Shown: positions 35,328 to 46,824, numbered from the stretch's first letter. The stretch: 64,000 nucleotides of DNA from Halictus rubicundus (GCF_050948215.1 NC_135152.1:2948310-3012309); one strand, 5' to 3'. Numbers and translations are program-made. Notes: generated from the letters alone by a model not told the origin.

Positions 35328-36535
35328 AATGTATTATAGGGGATGCTGTCTCCAATAAAATTCTGGAAGTCTTATAATAAAAATGAATTTCTAAACCCAG
35401 TCAAAAATCACTGTCAATCATAAGTGATTGACGTGGCAGTTAACGTGCTAACTTGTGTATAGTAAAATGAAACATAGTCGACCGAGTTTCTTTTAATACC
35501 GATTTCAGGGAGAAGATCACGAGATCGACAGTTGCGTTCTACATACTTGCATATAATGCAATCGGCCGATAAAGGGAACTCGGGGAACGTCTCGGTATTT
35601 TATGGTCAGCTCGGAGACTGAGAACGGCCCTACGGTACGTTTCAGTACCGCTCGTACCGCAAAGTCGCCGCCGAGGATGGCAGTCGCACTCAAGGACACG
35701 TTTATCCTTTATCCTGTTAGCGAACAGGAATGCCCGGTTCTCGTTCCAGGATTCCCATCGAGCGCTCGCTTCGCTTGAACTTTTTCCGACCCATTAAACG
35801 AGCTCCGCGAATTTCGAATTTTCTACATTTCCGACAGAAACGAATCGGGAACAGCGGGAATATCGACAGAACGTTCGGCCGTTGTTCGACTGCAGCGATT
35901 ACCGCGGAAAAAGGTTTATTTCGAGCAATGGTTTTCTGTTAGCGGCCGTTCGCCGAAGAAACGGACGAGGAGGCTCGAGATGACATAAAGAGAAAGAGCG
36001 AGAGAGCCGCCCGAGGGGGAGAGAGGGGAACAAGGAACGAACGAAAGGAAGAAGAGAAGAACGGAGGGGGCAGAGGAAGCGAAGTGAATTAGCGAAGGTA
36101 TACGACCGAAAAGGAGGCCACGATCGTCCGAGTAAACAAGTGTCTTGTCCGCGGCTCCAAGACCAGTTCCACCTTCCTCGTCTTGTTCCGACGACGACGT
36201 TCCGTCGCCATGGCCTTTAACGTGCATAGCTGCCACGCACCGCTTCGAAATTACGTGACGTCACTGGGCTACGCACACCCCTCGATAGCTCCATACTCAT
36301 TCGAAACCTTGGGCAAATACGCTTCATATCCCGCGCGCGCGCTCGCGTATCCTTAACTATGGAAAGATAATGTCGCACAATTTAAAAAATAAATCTATTT
36401 TCGATCGGCAGCCAACACGTGGATCGAATCGCGGGGAACTCGATCCCCCGTCACTTGGATCATTCTCGTCCAACGTGATCTCTTTTGCTTTTTCACTCGT
36501 TCGTCGAGCTTTTCCATTGTCTCTGTCGCTCGCTC

Positions 36536-36537
<2 letters not shown>

Positions 36538-36579
<42 letters not shown>
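36538..36579 (+). repeat. TC microsatellite
   Basis: About twenty uninterrupted TC units. Confidence 0.95.
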
Positions 36580-36583
<4 letters not shown>

Positions 36584-37077
36584 CTCTGTCCGTTCAGCTA
36601 TCAAGATCAAGGTCTCGCGCCTCGTATCTGCACGATCGTCGGACAAGAAAACAATCTGGGTTAGGTGCGCGACGCGACGCGTGCATGCTGTTGCAGTTGA
36701 GCTCGCCGAGGTGCAGATTAACCGAGAATGAAACGAAACTAAATAAATACGCAAATATGTCCAATGCTTTTTCTGCAGAATAAAAGTTTTGCAAATGCTT
36801 GAAGAGCTAAGAAGGGAATCTGTATTCAGTAGAAACCGTTTGAAAAATTGATAGTATTCGATTTTCACCGGAAGAAATTACGAACGATTATGCCGGAGCT
36901 GGACAGGTTATGAAAATGAAAATCCGCGAACGATGCGAACAATCTCGTTTTAATTTCATCGGGTCTCGTCGGTCGTTTCGTTTCTTTCCAACGAAGGAGG
37001 GTATCAGCTACATGTACATATATATAATGTAACAGCAGTCCGGTTAAATCGACCGACTCGATCCGATCCGATTCGAG

Positions 37078-37145
37078 GTGAGTCGAGACGAGGCGAGGCG
37101 AGTCGAGACGAGTCGAGACGAGGCGAGGCGAGGCAAGGCGAGGCG
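37078..37145 (+). repeat. (GAGTC/GAGGC)n pentanucleotide repeat
   Basis: Interspersed GAGTC, GAGAC and GAGGC units over about 65 bp; related to the (GACTC)n tract at 30997 on the other strand. Confidence 0.8.
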
Positions 37146-37462
37146 TGCATGTGAGTCAGTAAGACGTTCGCTCGGTTTGCCACGCCACACCCCGAAATGC
37201 ATTTTGCATTCCGCGCGCCTCGACAGCGGTGCAGCAGCGGTGGTGCAGCGGTGGTGCAGCGGTGCAACAGCGAGCACACGCATTCCACGAGGACCTGTGC
37301 TCCGCTGGCTTTCGCTGCAAGGTGAAACACTTCCGTCCGATAGGGGGGCTAACGTTGCTCTTGACATCGCGGATACCGTAGCCGAGCCATGGGGAAACTG
37401 GTCTCGGTCGCCTTCGAGACCTCGTCTTCTTCGTTGTTTCGCAACTGCACTCATTCAGGCTA

Positions 37463-37515
37463 TCCTCCTCCTCCTCCTCCTCTTCTTCTTCTTCTTCTTC
37501 TTCTTCTTTTTCTTC
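37463..37515 (+). repeat. (CTC)n(CTT)n trinucleotide repeat
   Basis: CTC units passing into CTT units. Confidence 0.9.
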
Positions 37516-37593
37516 AATCCTTGGTCATCTGTGCCTGCATTCATTTTGCCTCAACATCTCAAAAGCGTCGTATAGCTTCTCGGCTCCTGCATT

Positions 37594-37840
37594 TTAACCC
37601 TTTGTACTCGAAGGTATTTTAACTCCAAAGCGAAACATTTCCTCTGACTTAGAATATTTCCCTTGTATATAGTTTTTTTATGCTATACATATGAAAATAG
37701 TGCAATGTACTCGTACAATATCGAAGTGTTTAGTAATTTATTGTATACAAACAAATTTAATACTGCAAAAAATATTTTGAATAATGATACAGCAATTTTT
37801 AGCGGCGCCTTACAGTCGCCATTCGAGTGCTAAGGGTTAA
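37594..37840 (+). mobile_element. piggyBac-type MITE, 249-bp family, copy C
   Basis: TTAA at 37594-37597 and 37837-37840. The ends CCCTTTGTACTCGAAG and TTCGAGTGCTAAGGG are inverted repeats. The 247-bp sequence aligns along its length with copy A, including TACAAACAAATTTAATA / ATACAGCAATTTTTAGCGGC (here one base differs at most). Confidence 0.88.
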
Positions 37841-38110
37841 TTGTGTTGTCTTTTTCTAAATATGTATACTGCATTCTTCTCATCGCACTTCTAATTGCAA
37901 ATTGTCACAACTCGAATAGTGGGATAATTATTTTACCACGTACAGTGGACTAAGGCTGCTAGGGGCTACGAATTAATTTATGCAGTAATCCCTTGCATTA
38001 TCATTTGCTTGACGTTCACAATTTCTCAGAAGAAGAAGAAAATTTATATTTATTGTATGCCTATATGTTATCCAATGATCTGCAACAACAAATTAGAATT
38101 TTATTCTGGT

Positions 38111-38281
38111 TTAACCAGTTAAGCGCGTTCGACGTGTATACTCGTCAATCCGAAACTCTATTGCGGTGCGGTTAACGTTAATGAATTGGGCCTGCGTTCG
38201 ACGTGTATATTCGTCATTGCTTGATTTGAATTCCGCGCCGTGAGGGATTTTTAAAATTAAATTCTACAGTTAACTGGTTAA
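38111..38281. mobile_element. TTAA-flanked MITE (CCAGTTAA ends), 171 bp
   Basis: TTAACCAGTTAA at 38111 and TTAACTGGTTAA ending at 38281 form inverted ends. Inside, GCGTTCGACGTGTATA occurs twice (about 38126 and 38192) as a direct repeat. Confidence 0.65.
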
Positions 38282-38532
38282 ACGAAATTAACCCCTTTCC
38301 GTGCCATTTACTTCGACGAAATCCGGGCCCAAGCGGTACGGGTGATTCTCGAAAACAGTAGCACTATTCCTACCGACACTTCACTTACCGAGTCTTCAGC
38401 ACAACTTATATTTTTTAATATAGAATGAAGATAATAGCCAATTTGTCAGTATAAAAATATAGTTTCTTCTATTTAGGAGGATATAATGTACATTTTATTC
38501 GTTTTCACCGCATAATATTTCGTTTACTATAC

Positions 38533-38846
38533 CCTGTTGGGCCTGATGTTCATATTATGAATAGGTGCTCTTCCAGGATTAGACCCTTCTTTTACTTCTT
38601 GCCAAACAGTTCCGTCTACAGCAGTCTCGATTACCTCTTCCTCATTCTCACTATCGGAACTAACTAAAAATCTCCCTCTCTTTCGTCCTCTACGTACGTT
38701 CGAAACATTCTCTTCGTCCTCATCGGTGTTCGAGTCGGTCTCAAATAGATCATAATTTTCCGCATTGTCATTTTCAAATCACACTCTTGATCAATATTAT
38801 TTATTTTCTCTAATAATAAATGTACACTCTTCGAACGTCTTGACAT
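38533..38846 (-). pseudogene. piggyBac transposase, N-terminal fragment
   Basis: The ATG at 38846 starts MSRRSKSVHLLLEKINN. After a frameshift near 38780 the other frame continues with an acidic stretch, an RGRKRGRF basic block, SDSENEEEV and TVWQEVKEG, then stops. An acidic N-terminus followed by a tryptophan-containing linker is typical of piggyBac transposases. The whole DDD catalytic domain is missing. The similarity is recognised by layout, so confidence is moderate. Confidence 0.6.
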
Positions 38847-39685
38847 TTTGGGAATGAATATTCAAGGGATAAAATAAAAACTAAAATATAAAAATGTAAA
38901 TCAAGATGGATAAAAAAATGAACAAAAGATAAAATGTGAAACTTACTACGAAGTATTGTTGGTTTGTTCACTTTTTTGAAAATGACACTTATAACACGTA
39001 ATACAATCTAAAATAAAAGTAGAATAATAATAGAATAAAAATACAAAATAGTAAAAGACTGCCGAATATGCTCCTTGTAACTTTCACGTTTTGATGCTCT
39101 CTGTTCAGGTCACAAGACTTTACTGATTTGAATTCGTGAGAAGACCTCTAGGCATCCCCTTCGGCTATGATTTTATTTATTTTACAGTCATAGTAGATAA
39201 GACGGTGTAAGAAAATCCGAGGTTCTGGACCGCTTCGGATACCAATCAGCGAGAACTGCAAACACTTTGAAGTGCCGTAAAGCAGTCCCTGGAAGGCACT
39301 TTTCGGCTAAAATCATGCCAAAACTGCATTACCTTTCGTTTGTAACGACTTTATATTTTCGGAATCGAGTCTTTGAAAGAATACTATTACAAAAAGATAT
39401 AAATCGTTCTACCGGTCAGATGACCGGTCGTGGTAGACAAGACAGACTACAAATTTTTCTCAGAAAATAAACAACAAAAAAAGAAGTGAATATTGAAAAA
39501 TGTATTGTACGCATATTTTAGGGAAAGTCGTGAAGTTTAAAGGCGATTCAATTACGTTGTATATAGGGAATTCTAATCGAAATTTTAAAAACTGTCTTTT
39601 GACCGGTCGCGGTAGGAATAGTGCTAGCCGAAATGTAAATACCTGTGACATAGTCGTTTGTAAATCATTCCGCGAGTCTGACTCG

Positions 39686-39820
39686 TGATGTTTACGTTTC
39701 GCCCGATGTTCAGTCCGCCAGTCGGACTCCTGATGTTTACGTTTCGACCGATTTTCATTCCACGAGTCCCATTCGTGATGTTTACGTGAAACTCATTAAA
39801 GTACGGGAAGGATAACACAC
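39686..39820 (+). repeat. 45-bp tandem repeat, about three units
   Basis: Units start at 39686, 39731 and 39776 with TGATGTTTACGT; the segments between contain variants of GAGTC and of CCGATTTTCATTCC. The third unit is incomplete. Confidence 0.75.
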
Positions 39821-40262
39821 ATGTTTATGAGATTCCGTTCGAAATCTTCATCACGAGTCTGACCCGATGCGATAGTGCAAGGGGTTCAAACGCTATTGAT
39901 CTTCGTGAAGATACAGTTCGCTTCGTGTTTCGAAATTTGCGCGCGCCGTGAATGCATAAGTGTCGCAAAGTTCACGGATAACGAAGTCTCGAGCGCGCCG
40001 TGTATGTCAGTGCGTGCAACCGTGGTGTCACACACGGAGAAAACGGTCAAGGCCACCGTACGTGTGGATGCACCGCGCGCAGAGCACTCTAGAAAGCAGC
40101 GGGCTGCAGTCGCCGGTGCATTTTCCGATCTCCTCGGCTAGACACGGCCTTCGCCACTCGGCTATAACCAGGAGAAGGTCAGGACACCTGGATCACCGCT
40201 TTCCCCCGCGGAATAATCGAGCAGTCGATTCTCTTTTGTAAATATTATCCTCGGCGCGGCGC

Positions 40263-40771
40263 ACAGTGGGCAATTTGGACGAAATCGGATTCAAAATCAA
40301 AGAACTTTCGATAGAAATGAGGTAGAGCGATGAAACTTTTTTTAAATTAAAGCTGAAACTTTGTAGAATATGGGAAAAATAGGGAGATTATTACCATCCA
40401 ATCATTTCAACGAAAAAATGACTTCATTAGTTTTTGTCACAAAAATCTATTTTTTGCAAACTCCTGAGGTCGTAGACAAATTTTGAGACCAGATTTGAAA
40501 TCAGCGTGAAAAAATCTATGGGAAATGATGTATAGCATGTTAAAAAAAAATTTTTTCCGCGCGTGGTATTGGAAAAACTAAAATTTTCTTGACTTTGTTC
40601 GCGTTTAACGAATTTTCTCGAGGTTAAAAAACGTTCGTACCACAATCTCTGTATTTTTCCCATATTCTACAAAGTTGCAGCTTTCATTTAAAAAAAATTT
40701 CATCGCTCTACCTCATTCCTATCGAAAGTTCCTTGATTTTGAATCCGATTTTGTCCAAATTGCCCACTGTG
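40263..40771. mobile_element. Transib-like non-autonomous element A
   Basis: Begins CACAGTGGGCAATTTGGAC and ends with its complement GTCCAAATTGCCCACTGTG. The inverted repeats extend about 125 bp with high identity (40263-40390 and about 40645-40771). The 5-bp sequence CGGCG lies directly outside both ends (40258-40262 and 40772-40776). CACAGTG-type ends with a 5-bp CGNCG target duplication are the known hallmark of Transib elements, whose transposase is related to RAG1. It is 509 bp and non-coding. Assignment rests on the ends, not on a protein. Confidence 0.75.
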
Positions 40772-40776
40772 CGGCG

Positions 40777-42155
40777 CACAGTGCGGACAAATCGCCTGTT
40801 TTCGGCACTTCTCGTAGTTCGGTTATTAATGCATATATAGAGGACATTTTTTACAGACGATTATATTTGCCAATATAGTTTATAATTTTAACAAAAAAAA
40901 AATTTTTTTAGAAACAAAATTTATTATTAAAAATTAACAAATTTATTTTAAAAAACTAACAAGTTTAGAACAAAATTAATAATAAATGAACCATATGTAA
41001 AATTAACAATAATAAACTTAAACAAATTATAATACTAGTGAATAAAATGAATAAACTCAACAAAATGCTATCCGAGCATGCTGCTGCTGCTTCGCTATCC
41101 GAGTCATTCTCAGTACTTTGATTGCGACTCAAAATCATTGACTCTCGTGATCTTGCACATTTCGATCTATCCTTACATTCTTATTACTTTTTCAATAGTT
41201 ATAAAACATATATTGAACACAAATTAAAAATACATAAAAATGATTGATATATAATTATTGCAAAATTGTATTATGCATAAAAATGGTTATTATATGATTA
41301 TTGTTAACAATTTCCATCCTAATACGCATGTTTTGCAAAAGAAATGTATTTCATATCGTGATATACACGAATATTGAACTTTCCCAGTAAATTCCCCACT
41401 GTAACTGTGGCGAACAAATGGCAAAACTTTTTACAACCAAATTTGTTTACAAATGTATACTTATTGTTAATTATTTACAGAAAATGAAATTTAACAATAT
41501 AACTAATACATTTAACAAGAAAATAACAAATTTTCCACGATAGATCCTAAAGGAAAGGTATGGACACTTCTTAAAAAGTTTATAAAATTGAGAGTCGCAA
41601 AAAGTGGCAGACAAAACTATGAAATTCTTAAACTATAATAAGTAATGTATCCGAATATGCATAAATCTCAGGACATGTTTTGCCGTTTTTGTTTTATGTT
41701 AATTTGAAGTTTTATATGCAATTAACAAATAAAACCACCGTTGAAAATTTGTACAAAAAGTAAATCTACTTTATTAAATATATAAAGAATGCATATTCCT
41801 TGGTAAGAACTTTCCATTACACGGAATTATTATTGCACACTTATTTACAGTTAATATAACATTTTTCGATTTTTGGCACTTTCGAGAGTGCCTCCATGGC
41901 CAAATTTTTTTACAAAAATCTAAATTTGGTTACTAATGCATATGCAATGGTAATTAGTCACAAAAAATTAAATTTAACGATAAAATGAATAAGTTGAAAA
42001 AAAAAGAAATTATTTTTATGCATAAAAAAATTGTTAAATGATTTTTAAATGAATAATAATATGCATTTCCTGCTAATAAAGAGTTCTGCCAAAGGAAATT
42101 TTCGTGCATCGTCAAATAAAAATGTAGTGAGATGTGCCGACTTGTCCGCACTGTG
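40777..42155. mobile_element. Transib-like non-autonomous element B
   Basis: Begins CACAGTGCGGACAAATCG and ends CGACTTGTCCGCACTGTG, inverted repeats of 18 bp with one mismatch. CGGCG flanks the left end (40772-40776, shared with element A) and the right end (42156-42160). The 1379-bp interior is very AT-rich and has no frame resembling a transposase. The flanks show that A and B each duplicated the same pentamer. Confidence 0.75.
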
Positions 42156-42492
42156 CGGCGCGACGCTCACAGTTTGTTTCGTCGAGCTGCACGCGCGTTT
42201 CAAATACAATGCCGTGGAAATATCTTCGAAAGCAAGTGAAACGATTTCCATGGAATTTGTCACCGATGTTCGCTGCACTCTGATCTAACGCTCATATTAC
42301 GATCTTTCCGATTTGCAACTTGGTTTCTTTTGTACGCGACGAGGAACACATCAGTCGTCAAATTGAAAATCGCGCTCTAGCTACAAATGGCTATCACGAT
42401 CTTACAATTCACGGGTTTGAATTGGAATTTTGTGGAGACGTTCTCGAAACATCGGTCTATGAAATGCGTATTTCATTTCTCGTTGAAACATA

Positions 42493-43390
42493 CAGCGACT
42501 CCCACTAATATTCGGACGCTTTTAAAAATCGTATAACTTTGTTAATATTGGACCATTCGCCTTGGATGTTTGCAAGAAGTTAGCACAATTGGTTTGCTAC
42601 ATAAAGCGAAAAAAATGTTTACCAAAATTGCAATTGGTCGAAATTGCTGAGAAAATACTAAAAATTATAGTTTGCAACTTTTTTATGTGGACTTATATTG
42701 AAAATTTATAAAGTACGATTTGTAGATCTGTATGAATTATACATACTCTGAGAATTTCATCAAAATCGATCAACGTTGCGACGAACTACAGATGTACCAA
42801 ATGATCACATTCCCTGACAAAGTCAAAATCCTTCGATTGTCGCCCTTAAGTTTTCATCGTTAAACGTTTGTAGCGCATTGCAACGTTGACCGATTTAGAC
42901 GAAATATTCAGAATATGTATAATTGTTACAGATGTACATAACGTACTTTTCAAATTTTTAATATAAGCCCGCATAAAAAAGTTGCAAAATACAACTTTCA
43001 GTACTTTCTCTGCAATTTCGATCAATTGCAATTTTAACACGTTGAGCCCGGCGCCGATATTGCTGTCCTTTCCGTTCAGCCGGCAGCGAGCGAGCATTTA
43101 ACGGCGATATTTGAGACGGCTGGAATGAACAGACACAAATAAATAAATAAATTACTACATTTATTTTTTAACTTTGATACTGTCGGTCTCACGGTCCGAC
43201 GCTGTCTAAACGGAAAGTTCACTGCCGGTCCCCAGGGACCGGCGTCGGGCCCAACGTGTTAATCAAACATCTTTTCATGTTATGTAGCGAATCAATTGTT
43301 CTAACTTCTCAAAAAAATTCAAGTAGTATAGTCCAATATTGACAAAGTTATGCGATTTTTAAGAGCGTCCGAATATTAGTGGGAGACACT
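42493..43390. mobile_element. Foldback element with Tc1-type ends, carrying a nested MITE
   Basis: Left end CAGCGACTCCCACTAATATT and the inverted right end AGTGTCTCCCACTAATATTC resemble the Tc1-like element at 20986 (CAGTGACTCCCATAAATATT). The arms are about 300 bp each and meet near 42.83 kb, so almost the whole element is one inverted repeat. A TTAA-flanked MITE (43034-43262) interrupts the right arm. TA precedes the left end; the right flank has drifted to AC. Confidence 0.78.
43034..43262. mobile_element. TTAA-flanked MITE (CACGTTGAGCCCGGCGC ends)
   Basis: TTAA at 43034-43037 then CACGTTGAGCCCGGCGCCGA; right end GCGTCGGGCCCAACGTG then TTAA at 43259-43262. Dropping it restores the match between the two arms of the surrounding foldback element, proving the order of insertion. 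Confidence 0.88.
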
Positions 43391-46288
43391 ACGTGGAAAA
43401 ATTAATGTAGCCAGGGTGAACGCGTATGCGGGTCGGTGTTATCGGTGTAGAATAGTGGGAGTCTGTTTCCTAGGAGTCTAAACAAGGTTCGACGATTCAG
43501 GGCATTCGATTCGAGTGTAAAATCGAATCGGAGAGCGGCTTGCACGGCTCGCAGCATCGGTGAAGAGCGAGTTCTCTCGCTCGGTGTCTGGTAATGGCAG
43601 AGCGACCGGTCGGGGGTGGCCTTAAACGCTTGCAAAAAGCCTCGCTCCTCTTCGAATGGCCAGGTCACGTGGGATTACGGTAAATCGGCGTGCACTTGTC
43701 GCAACAAATTCGAGTCGCGAGCCCATTATTCCCGACGGGCCTAGGTTTTGCGTCGATCGAGGATCGCGGCGCAACTCGACGCTGCTCAACTCGGCGCGAT
43801 CGAGCGTGAAGCGATTTCGCGCGATCCAACCATTATCGTAGTTTACGATCGTTCGCCACGCAGTTCGTTTTTTCCATAATCCGTTTATCGTTGCCACCAC
43901 ACACCGGAATATCGAAGCGTACCGAGCCAGCTGCGGCGCGTCGTCTGTCGATCGAATAGTTTTTGCGCGTTCGTAGTTCGCCGTGCGGATTCGTAACGCT
44001 TATCCAACGAAGGAAACAAAGAACGTGCTCCCGAAACGCGCGCGTTGCGTCGTTTGTGCGCAGTAATACTCTGCTCGATTACATGGTACTTACACGTGTC
44101 TGCATAATTTCCTAATTATCGGCTGTTACGAGAAACACGATTCATTAGATCACATCGGTGCCAGGACTAACAAATCAGTTAAAATACGAGTTATCTTGGC
44201 GCGATCGATGCTTTTCTGATTTCTGTCGCATTCGTGCGGATCGCTGGCCCTTCGGAGGCGTTTTCACGGCAGATGCGTGAACAGGAAAATCTGGGTCGCC
44301 ATAATAACGCTGGTTCACGCCAGCCCGAGACCGGGATCGAGCTGAAAGGGGTTTCGTTCGAGATATTTCCAACGGCGTAAAAGGGGGATCGTGAATATTG
44401 AATGGGATTCGTTTTCTATGAGCCGTTCGAGCGTGTTCTGAATGGGCGCGGCGTGTACGAGAACCAGATCGGTTTCGTGAGAAAGAAAAATCGTCGGTGG
44501 CTCGGCACCGGAGATTCAAGCCTTTTGTCGTCGCCACTCCGACCACCAGCTCCGTTTCCATCCGTCCGTAATCGAACAGTCATGCGAGCCCGAAATCGAA
44601 AACAGGTAACGGAACGGTCAATTTTCACTCTGGGAACGATCAACCCTTTGCCCTGCCATTTGTTTCACAGTCAAAATAATTGCAACCACGCGTAATCATT
44701 TCCTGGGGGAAAGAAATGACGTCTATATTTACTTCAATGCTTCGATATTTCTAACCAGACTGCGGACCTATATGGAAAATAAAAAATTCATTGATTGCAG
44801 GGCACAGGAGTCCCGCAATCTTTTCAGTTGGAAATAATACATTGGTGTTTGTAAATTTCTCTACTGTTTTGAAATTCGTGAACGCATAAAATCCGCAGTC
44901 TATCGATAACACAGTTAAATCGAACAGTTATTTTATCATCGGCAAATGTGATCGTCGATATGGGCAAACAGGAAGAACGGTTACGGTCAAATCGTTTGCA
45001 TTCAGAATCACCACTGGTTTTCGCAATCTCCCGAACGACATACGGACGTCGTGGCAATAAAACGTTTCGTCCTCCGGAGCGAAAGAGTAATAGACCGATT
45101 TCTTAACTTCCGCTTCGTTCCGAACGCGTGTATCGAAAGGACCCCGGCCGCATTGGCCGGAGGAAGAGGAACATTATGTGTCACAGCGACGCATTCGTTT
45201 GCGTGGAAAAATTACAAAGACAAGGGCCAACGTTGCACAATCCAATGAAGAAATGAATTGTAAAGGTAGCCCAGAAATTCTCTACGACGGAAAACTAACG
45301 GCACACTTTGTGCTACGACTGTTGGGACTCTCGGGACTGTTGTGACACTGAGCGGCTTGACGTTGAGTGGTACAATAATTTATCCCGAAGAAAATTGTGC
45401 AGTTCAAGGGTGAAGACAAGCGGCCCTTCCAGGGTCGAAGGGTAAGGGTCGTTAAGCTTTCCGACTCAATTATACGCAATTTAATTGCGGTGTATTGTGC
45501 CGGATATGTCCGGAAAACCTGCGGGAACTGTAAACCGACCAGTCGTAAAACTCGGTTGTTATTTTCCGGTGACCAGGGAAATTATGGTCGGACTATGCGC
45601 GCGCGAATCCTTCCAGGGATTCGACGAGTTTCAACGGGCCCTTTCTACAGGGTTACCTAGGTTTACGGCGCGATCCACTTTCGATGCAGGGCCACGGAAC
45701 GGTCCTAAAAGGAACGTGGCCGACGGCCCCGATAAAATACGATCGTGCAATTCGGTCTGCACGATCGCCGCTGCCCGCGGGCCCTTCGGTCTCTCCCGGG
45801 ACCCTTCGAAAGATCTGCGAGTACGCAACCGGTTCGTGGAAACTGTTTGTCACGTCGGCGCGGAGCGGAGCGGAGCGGTGCGGCGGAACTGTAACGCGCT
45901 CGGTCGATCGTTTTACGATCGAGTCCCGGTATTCCCGCGGCCCAATTATTCCTAGCGACAATCGGTTGGTTACCTGCCTTCGATTTTATGCGTTTACAGC
46001 TCCCGCGCGTAATTGCATGCTGGAATATTTTTACCGAACTGTTAAACCCTCCGCTGCACGAGACCGCTCGGACCGATGAGCATTTCATGCAATTAGTGGT
46101 GCCGCTTGTAGCCATTTAAGACGAGGATTAAATCGTTGCTCGGAAAAATTTATATTTGCAGAGTTAATGTTTGTTGTACCGAACCTGTGGTTTTATTCAT
46201 TTATGACATGCACACCTCTACGGTGTAGAACTCGTTATTGCAAACGAACAAAATCAGTTTAACGAGATTTTCATTTTGTTTCGAACCT
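43391..46288. other. Gene-free CpG-rich stretch
   Basis: About 2.9 kb with no exon recognised. One dispersed-repeat copy (44757) and a (CGGAG)n run near 45870-45886 are present. Confidence 0.45.
44757..44813 (+). repeat. Dispersed repeat family 'GACTGCGGATC', copy 4
   Basis: CAGACTGCGGACCTATATGG, then AAAATAAAAAATTC and GATTGCAGGGCACAGGAGTC, in register with copies 1-3. Confidence 0.5.
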
Positions 46289-46414
46289 AAAGCTGTGTCC
46301 ACACTGAAGCAACAGCTAGAAAATTTCGTTGCCTTTCCTTGCCTTCTTCTTCTTCTTCTTTTATTCGGTAAAAAAAAGGGGCGACAAAAAGTTGCTTCAG
46401 TGTGGATGTAGCCT
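46289..46414. mobile_element. Short hairpin element, about 27-bp arms
   Basis: AGCTGTGTCCACACTGAAGC (46291-46310) and GCTTCAGTGTGGATGTAGCC (46393-46412) are inverted repeats that together with adjacent bases give arms of about 27 bp around an 80-bp loop. It may be a tiny MITE or an RNA hairpin; no target duplication is certain. Confidence 0.6.
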
Positions 46415-46528
46415 TGTTCGTTACAAATTAGATTTATATTTGCATGAAGAACGTTAAACCCCGATCCAGTGAAAATTAGCAATATTCGTTAGTCCAGGCT
46501 CTACCTAAGACCTGCCCTACAGTGAATT

Positions 46529-46824
46529 CTCGTTACGAGTCAGTTGCGCGGTTCTGGCGACTGACTCTTAGACGAAATCCGAGGTTCTCGCCGAGCGTCT
46601 CATTTGAAATACACAGGGCACGCTGGAAACCTAAGAGTCACATCCGTCTATAAGTCATAAGCCTATGACTACTAACCGATAGTGACAAGAAGACTGAGAA
46701 AATGTCTTTCCCGAATACACTGCTGCACGTAGCTCGAGAGACGGTTCAATTCGGCCCCTCGCCGCGGTGGTGTGGGTAGTTCCACTGACTCCAAATCGTA
46801 AGGTTGGCACTGACTCGTAACGAG
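46529..46824. repeat. Inverted repeat CTCGTTACGAGTCAGT, 296 bp apart
   Basis: CTCGTTACGAGTCAGT at 46529-46544 and its exact complement at 46809-46824. The outer part is itself palindromic (CTCGTTACGAG). Possible MITE ends. Confidence 0.5.

Larger units (their letters stand above)
35328..37593. other. Gene-free stretch with microsatellites
   Basis: No exon recognised. Frames spanning the TC tract (for example minus 36395-36868) are repeat-driven. Confidence 0.45.
38292..39882 (-). mobile_element. Degenerate piggyBac-type element, right border uncertain
   Basis: TTAA at 38288-38291 followed by CCCCTTTCCGTGCC gives one end. The transposase N-terminus is at 38533-38846 on the minus strand. The opposite end might be GTGCAAGGGGTTCAA near 39868-39882, which resembles the inverse of the left end but has lost TTAA. 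If so, the interior has been enlarged by other repeats. Confidence 0.4.
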
